Source: JAXLWB01 sp046328715
GTDB taxonomy: Bacteria; Chloroflexota; Anaerolineae; Caldilineales; Caldilineaceae
Reading direction: 5' to 3'
Assembly (NCBI GenBank): GCA_046328715.1
Contig: JAXLWB010000019.1
Location: 1-64,000 of the forward strand
Length of the DNA: 64,000 nt
Positions 60,591 to 64,000 of this stretch are shown in pieces (the stretch's first letter is position 1; each line of letters starts with the position of its first letter). The translations under genes were made by a program, and so were the position numbers. Under the pieces are notes generated by a model. That model was not told the origin of the DNA, ran no database searches, and worked only from the letters and a program-made list of their open reading frames with translations.

Positions 60591-60843
60591 ACAAGACAGG
60601 AAGACAAGATAACAAGAAGAAAGGATGTGTCTTTCACAGATCATCTTGTGATACTACTGGCGAATTCAAAAAGGGAATCAATTCCCCTGCTGACAGCGAG
60701 AAATCGCATCAGCGACTGGGAAAACGTATCCAGTGCCTGCACCCAAGGGGTACCCGACTTCTCGGTGTCAGTAGCCGATTTAATCGGGCAGCGATTTCGC
60801 CAGCAGTGTCATCTTGTCTTCCTGTCATCCTGTCTTCTTGTCT
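60591..60843. repeat. Family C hairpin split by repeat R1
   Basis: ACAAGACAGGAAGACAAG words (60591-60620) and their complement (60812-60843) match the intact family C hairpin at 10206-10293. Here repeat R1 copy 2 lies between the arms, as if inserted into the hairpin. Confidence 0.65.
60657..60803. repeat. Dispersed repeat R1, copy 2 (inverted)
   Basis: A 147-base element starting CTGGCGAATTC and ending TTTCGCCAG. Its reverse complement matches copy 1 at 38531-38675 best at both ends, while the middle is more divergent. No coding capacity. Confidence 0.8.
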
Positions 60844-60858
60844 AAAAAGGAATAATTC

Positions 60859-61704
60859 ATGAACAACTCACCCTTCCAACTCACCGAACAACAGATCAAC
60901 TTTTTCAACACCTTCGGCTATCTCGGCTTTCCCGGGCTGATGGCGGATCGGGCGGCAGCGATCGAGGCAGCTTTTGAAGCAATTTGGGACGAGCGCGGTG
61001 GAGGTCACAATGGCAAGCCGCATGATGGCAAAGCGCGCTCCTGCATCGTGCCATTTATCGACCAGAGCGAGTACCTCGCCTCCCTGCTTGATGATCCACG
61101 CATTCAGGGCATTGCCTCTGCCTTGCTGGGCGAGGATTTTAATTACATGGGCAGCGACGGCAACTATTATGTGGGCGACACCCGTTGGCACTCGGATGGC
61201 TGGCACAAACATATCCGCCATGTCAAGATCGCCTTTTACCTCGATCCATTGACGCGCGATACAGGCTGCCTGCGTGTGATTCCTGGCAGTCATCGCCTGG
61301 GTGAACCCTTTGCCGATCAGTTACAGGAGCAGATTCGCCAAAGTAGTGAGTTGTGGGGGATGGAGGGCAAGGATGTGCCTGCCATTCCATTGGAAACCAA
61401 GCCAGGTGACATTCTACTCTTTAACCACAACACCAAACATGCAGCCTTTGGCGGCAATCAACACCGGCGCATGTTCACCATCAATCTCTGCCAACGCTAC
61501 CCCGAAGAGCGCATCCAGGAATTGCGCGACTACATTAGCGGCGGCGCACGCTTCTGGATTGACCGCGCCTATGGCGAAAAGATGATGCGCACCGCTGGCC
61601 CGGAAAGGATGCGCCATCTGGAGCAGGTGATGGCCAACGACGGTCATCTGGCGGCGTTGTCAGCCAAAGCCCGTGAAACCATGCCCGAACCATCGCGAGG
61701 ATAA
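60859..61704 (+). CDS. PhyH-family Fe(II)/2-oxoglutarate dioxygenase 7
   Basis: A 281-residue PhyH protein. N-terminal LTEQQINFFNTFGYLGF is nearly the same as in the next gene, showing tandem duplication. HxD in TRWHSDGWHKHIRH (about 112-125), distal His in FNHNTKHAAFGGN and Arg in QHRRMFTINL. AAGGAA precedes the ATG. Confidence 0.9.
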   Translation: MNNSPFQLTEQQINFFNTFGYLGFPGLMADRAAAIEAAFEAIWDERGGGHNGKPHDGKARSCIVPFIDQSEYLASLLDDPRIQGIASALLGEDFNYMGSDGNYYVGDTRWHSDGWHKHIRHVKIAFYLDPLTRDTGCLRVIPGSHRLGEPFADQLQEQIRQSSELWGMEGKDVPAIPLETKPGDILLFNHNTKHAAFGGNQHRRMFTINLCQRYPEERIQELRDYISGGARFWIDRAYGEKMMRTAGPERMRHLEQVMANDGHLAALSAKARETMPEPSRG

Positions 61705-61708
61705 AATC

Positions 61709-62533
61709 ATGCAACTGTCACAAGCACAAATCAACTTTTTCAACACCTTTGGCTATCTCGCCATTCGCAATCTCTTCTCCGCCGACGAAATTGCTCGCAT
61801 CACGGAGGGCTTTGAATGGTCGATCCAGAATCGAGGTGGTGGGACAAATCACGATGGCAGCAAACGTACGATGTTTGGCGGTCCGATTGAGCATACGCCG
61901 GAGATGTGCGCCATCCTCGATCATCCCGGCATTGTCGGCTTAATCAGCGGCGTGATTGGTGAAGATTTCAACTATTGCAGCGGCGACGGCAATTACTACA
62001 CAGGCAATACCCGTTGGCACCCGGATGGCAATTGGGGTCAACTCTTTGCGGTGAAAGTGGCCTTTTACCTCGACCCGCTGACGCGTGACACCGGCTGTCT
62101 GCGTGTGATTCCAGGCAGTCAAAGCCCCGATCACTATATCCGCCGCGAAAAGATTAACCTAAATAACTCGGAGGAACTGTTTGGGGTGCCGCCCAGCGAA
62201 TTTCCAGGCAACGTGCCGCTGGAAACCCAACCGGGCGACATCGTCATCTTCAACCACGATCTCTACCACGCGGCCTATGGCGGTAGCCAACGGCGACGCA
62301 TGTTCACCATGAACTGCACTCGTCACGCCACTACGCCCGAAGATCTGGCAACCGCCCATAAATATCTCTCGATTCATTCGGCGGGTGGCGGCAATTTCGA
62401 CACAGGTGCAGGGATGTTCTTCCCGACCATGATCGACACGGCCAACGAGCAACGCATGGTGCATCTGGCACAGCCGATTGCTATTCACGACGAACTTTTC
62501 CCGCAGTTCGCCCGCAAGCGGAAAGCGGCGTAA
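61709..62533 (+). CDS. PhyH-family Fe(II)/2-oxoglutarate dioxygenase 8
   Basis: A 274-residue PhyH protein, tandem paralogue of the preceding gene (shared FYLDPLTRDTGCLRVIPGS and QINFFNTFGYL). The start at 61709 lies 4 bases after the upstream stop and after a GAGGATA box. HxD in TRWHPDGNWGQ (about 108-118), distal His in FNHDLYHAAYGGS and Arg in RRRMFTMN. The pair has diverged between the shared blocks, so substrates may differ. Confidence 0.9.
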   Translation: MQLSQAQINFFNTFGYLAIRNLFSADEIARITEGFEWSIQNRGGGTNHDGSKRTMFGGPIEHTPEMCAILDHPGIVGLISGVIGEDFNYCSGDGNYYTGNTRWHPDGNWGQLFAVKVAFYLDPLTRDTGCLRVIPGSQSPDHYIRREKINLNNSEELFGVPPSEFPGNVPLETQPGDIVIFNHDLYHAAYGGSQRRRMFTMNCTRHATTPEDLATAHKYLSIHSAGGGNFDTGAGMFFPTMIDTANEQRMVHLAQPIAIHDELFPQFARKRKAA

Positions 62534-62541
62534 CGCAAGCT

Positions 62542-63252
62542 ATGAATGCAATCAAAGCCCTCACCTTTGATATCTTTGGCACAGTGACTGACTGGCGATC
62601 GACGATCATTCGGGAAGGTCAACGCTTGGGCAGAGAAAAGAAGTTGCAGGTGGATTGGGTGGCGTTTGCCGATGCATGGCGGGGTGGCTATGAACCTGCC
62701 ATGCATCGGGTACGCACTGGCCAACTGCCCTGGCTGAAGATCGACACCCTTCATCGCCTAATTCTGGACGACCTGCTACTGAAGTTTGGCATCCAAGGAT
62801 TGAGCGAGGCTGAAATCGACCATCTCAACCGGGTCTGGCATCGATTGGCGCCGTGGCCCGATGTCAAGCCTGGCTTGCGGCAGTTGCGTAAACAGTTCAC
62901 ACTGGCGGCACTCTCGAATGGCAACATCGCCTTGCTCACCAACATGGCCAAACATGCCAACCTGGGTTGGGATTGCATCCTCTCCGCCGAGTTGGCGCGC
63001 CACTACAAGCCCGATCCCGAAGTCTACCTCACCGCCGCCGACCTGCTCGGGCTGGCTCCGCAAGAGGTGATGATGGTGGCAGCCCATGTTCACGACCTCA
63101 AAGGTGCCCAGGCTGTCGGCTTTCGAACGGCATTTGTCCTGCGCCCGCATGAATATGGTCCCAAACAGACAACCGATCTCACGCCAGATCCCAGCTTTGA
63201 TATCGTTGCAAGCAATTTTATCGATTTAGCAAATCAGCTTGTGACAAGGTAA
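62542..63252 (+). CDS. HAD-superfamily hydrolase (haloacid dehalogenase type II)
   Basis: A 236-residue HAD protein. FDIFGTVTDW (Asp nucleophile near 10), LAALSNGNIALL (motif II), KPDPEVY (Lys motif III) and AAHVHDLKGAQAVGFRTAFV, typical of L-2-haloacid dehalogenase-type members. It may hydrolyse a halo- or phospho-acid. It follows the PhyH pair after 8 bases, so is probably cotranscribed. Confidence 0.87.
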   Translation: MNAIKALTFDIFGTVTDWRSTIIREGQRLGREKKLQVDWVAFADAWRGGYEPAMHRVRTGQLPWLKIDTLHRLILDDLLLKFGIQGLSEAEIDHLNRVWHRLAPWPDVKPGLRQLRKQFTLAALSNGNIALLTNMAKHANLGWDCILSAELARHYKPDPEVYLTAADLLGLAPQEVMMVAAHVHDLKGAQAVGFRTAFVLRPHEYGPKQTTDLTPDPSFDIVASNFIDLANQLVTR

Positions 63253-63275
63253 GGGATAAAACAAGAAGAAGAACT

Positions 63276-64000
63276 ATGGAACAGAAACTACTCGGTAAAC
63301 AAGCATTGATCACTGGCTCGGGTACAGGCATTGGGCGTGAGATCGCGCTGGAATTTGCTCGTCAAGGGGCCGATGTGGTGTTGCATTATGCCAACAGCAA
63401 AACAGGTGCCGAGAGTGCAGTGGCCGAAATTCAGGCCGCAGGAGGCAAAGCAACGGCGATTAAAGCTGATCTGAGTCAGGTGAGCGAATGTTTTCGGTTG
63501 GTTGACGGCGCAGCCGAGTTTCTCGGTGGACTAGACATTCTGGTCAACAATTCCGGTATCACCGAGGTGTGGGATTTCCAGAGTGTCACCCCGGAGCAGT
63601 TCGACTTGCTTTACAACGTCAACATTCGTGGCCAATTTTTCTGCGCACAACGAGCCGTTACCTATATGGAAAAGCGGGGCAAAGGTGTAATTGTCAACAT
63701 GACTTCGGTGCATGGCTTTGCTGGCGCACCCGGGCACTCGGTCTACGCCGGGACCAAGGGAGCAATCATCGCCTGGACACGCGAACTTGGCATTGAACTG
63801 GCAGGCAAGGGCATCCGCGTCAATGCGGTGGCACCCGGCTGGATCGAAGTAGAAAGTCACTACAAAAAGTATGAAGGGTACGATACGCAGGCCGGCGGAA
63901 AAGTGATTCCGATTGGTCGAGTAGGCCAGCCGTTGGACGTCGCAAAAGTCTGTGTCTTTATGGCAAGTGACGATGCCGCCTTTGTGGTCGGCGCAACCCT
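63276..64000 (+). CDS. Short-chain dehydrogenase/reductase, 3' end outside window
   Basis: A classical SDR open to the end of the window (241 codons seen). ALITGSGTGIGREIALEFA, LDILVNNSGITE, VNMTSVHGFAGAPGHSVYAG and TKGA supply the NAD motif, NNxG, Ser, Tyr and Lys. It is likely a sugar or alcohol dehydrogenase and continues the run of catabolic genes. The truncated C terminus lacks only a few residues. Confidence 0.9.
   Translation, partial: MEQKLLGKQALITGSGTGIGREIALEFARQGADVVLHYANSKTGAESAVAEIQAAGGKATAIKADLSQVSECFRLVDGAAEFLGGLDILVNNSGITEVWDFQSVTPEQFDLLYNVNIRGQFFCAQRAVTYMEKRGKGVIVNMTSVHGFAGAPGHSVYAGTKGAIIAWTRELGIELAGKGIRVNAVAPGWIEVESHYKKYEGYDTQAGGKVIPIGRVGQPLDVAKVCVFMASDDAAFVVGAT

Noticed and set aside
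1..64000. tRNA, rRNA, prophage or replication origin
   Set aside because: No tRNA-like cloverleaf, rRNA segment, phage structural gene, dnaA-box cluster or integrase was noticed on either strand, though a tRNA scan could not be run.

Overview
The window looks like an accessory, catabolic part of a chromosome from a free-living heterotrophic bacterium, most likely a member of the Chloroflexota (Caldilineae/Anaerolineae-like). This is inferred from the style of the genes: lipoprotein solute-binding proteins with Ala/Pro-rich linkers, many sugar ABC transporters, Gfo/Idh/MocA, enolase-superfamily and GMC enzymes, eight phytanoyl-CoA-dioxygenase (PhyH) paralogues and a bacterial Roco protein. No rRNA, tRNA or universal single-copy gene is present to prove the phylum. 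Base composition is moderately GC-rich, with a more AT-rich island at about 27.1-29.3 kb.

Layout. 0-2.8 kb: end of an amidohydrolase, then a minus-strand operon GNAT-like / epmA / efp (elongation factor P and its lysyl ligase). 2.9-7.3 kb: LLM-type flavin oxidoreductase, PseI/NeuB-like synthase, medium-chain dehydrogenase, sugar epimerase. 7.3-8.1 kb: strong promoter, structured leader RNA and a NYN-domain RNase. 8.1-11.8 kb: peptide/nickel-type ABC transporter (minus) divergent from an alpha/alpha-toroid protein. 13.0-18.7 kb: sugar ABC transporter, polysaccharide deacetylase and a frameshifted DegT-type aminotransferase. 18.7-20.4 kb: epimerase and cyclase-family protein (minus). 20.5-26.9 kb: plus-strand sugar-acid cluster (D-glutamate cyclase-like, SelA-like PLP enzyme, FGGY kinase, enolase-superfamily dehydratase, Gfo/Idh/MocA). 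27.1-31.6 kb: a defence-like island with an HTH regulator, a type II restriction-modification pair and an LRR-Roc-COR protein. 31.8-45.5 kb: mostly minus-strand catabolic genes with five PhyH proteins, a lactonase-type amidohydrolase, rhamnonate-dehydratase-like enzyme, SDR and GMC oxidoreductase. 45.8-48.1 kb: nucleotidyltransferase, GDPD and Nudix genes. 48.1-64 kb: dehydrogenase divergent from a ribose-type ABC transporter, followed by RraA, Ldh2, VanX-like dipeptidase, GH36, three PhyH, HAD and SDR genes.

Two features tie the window together. First, a 15-bp palindrome (GGTATACAATATACC and close variants) overlaps the -10 box of promoters for the peptide transporter/toroid protein, the GMC oxidoreductase, the 48-kb dehydrogenase and the ribose-type transporter, which suggests one regulon under a repressor encoded elsewhere. 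Second, almost every longer intergenic gap holds a large hairpin built from short repeated words; several word families recur, and two larger dispersed repeats (R1, R2) sit inside or beside such hairpins.

Coding assignments rest on motifs read by eye. Substrates of most enzymes cannot be decided from sequence alone.
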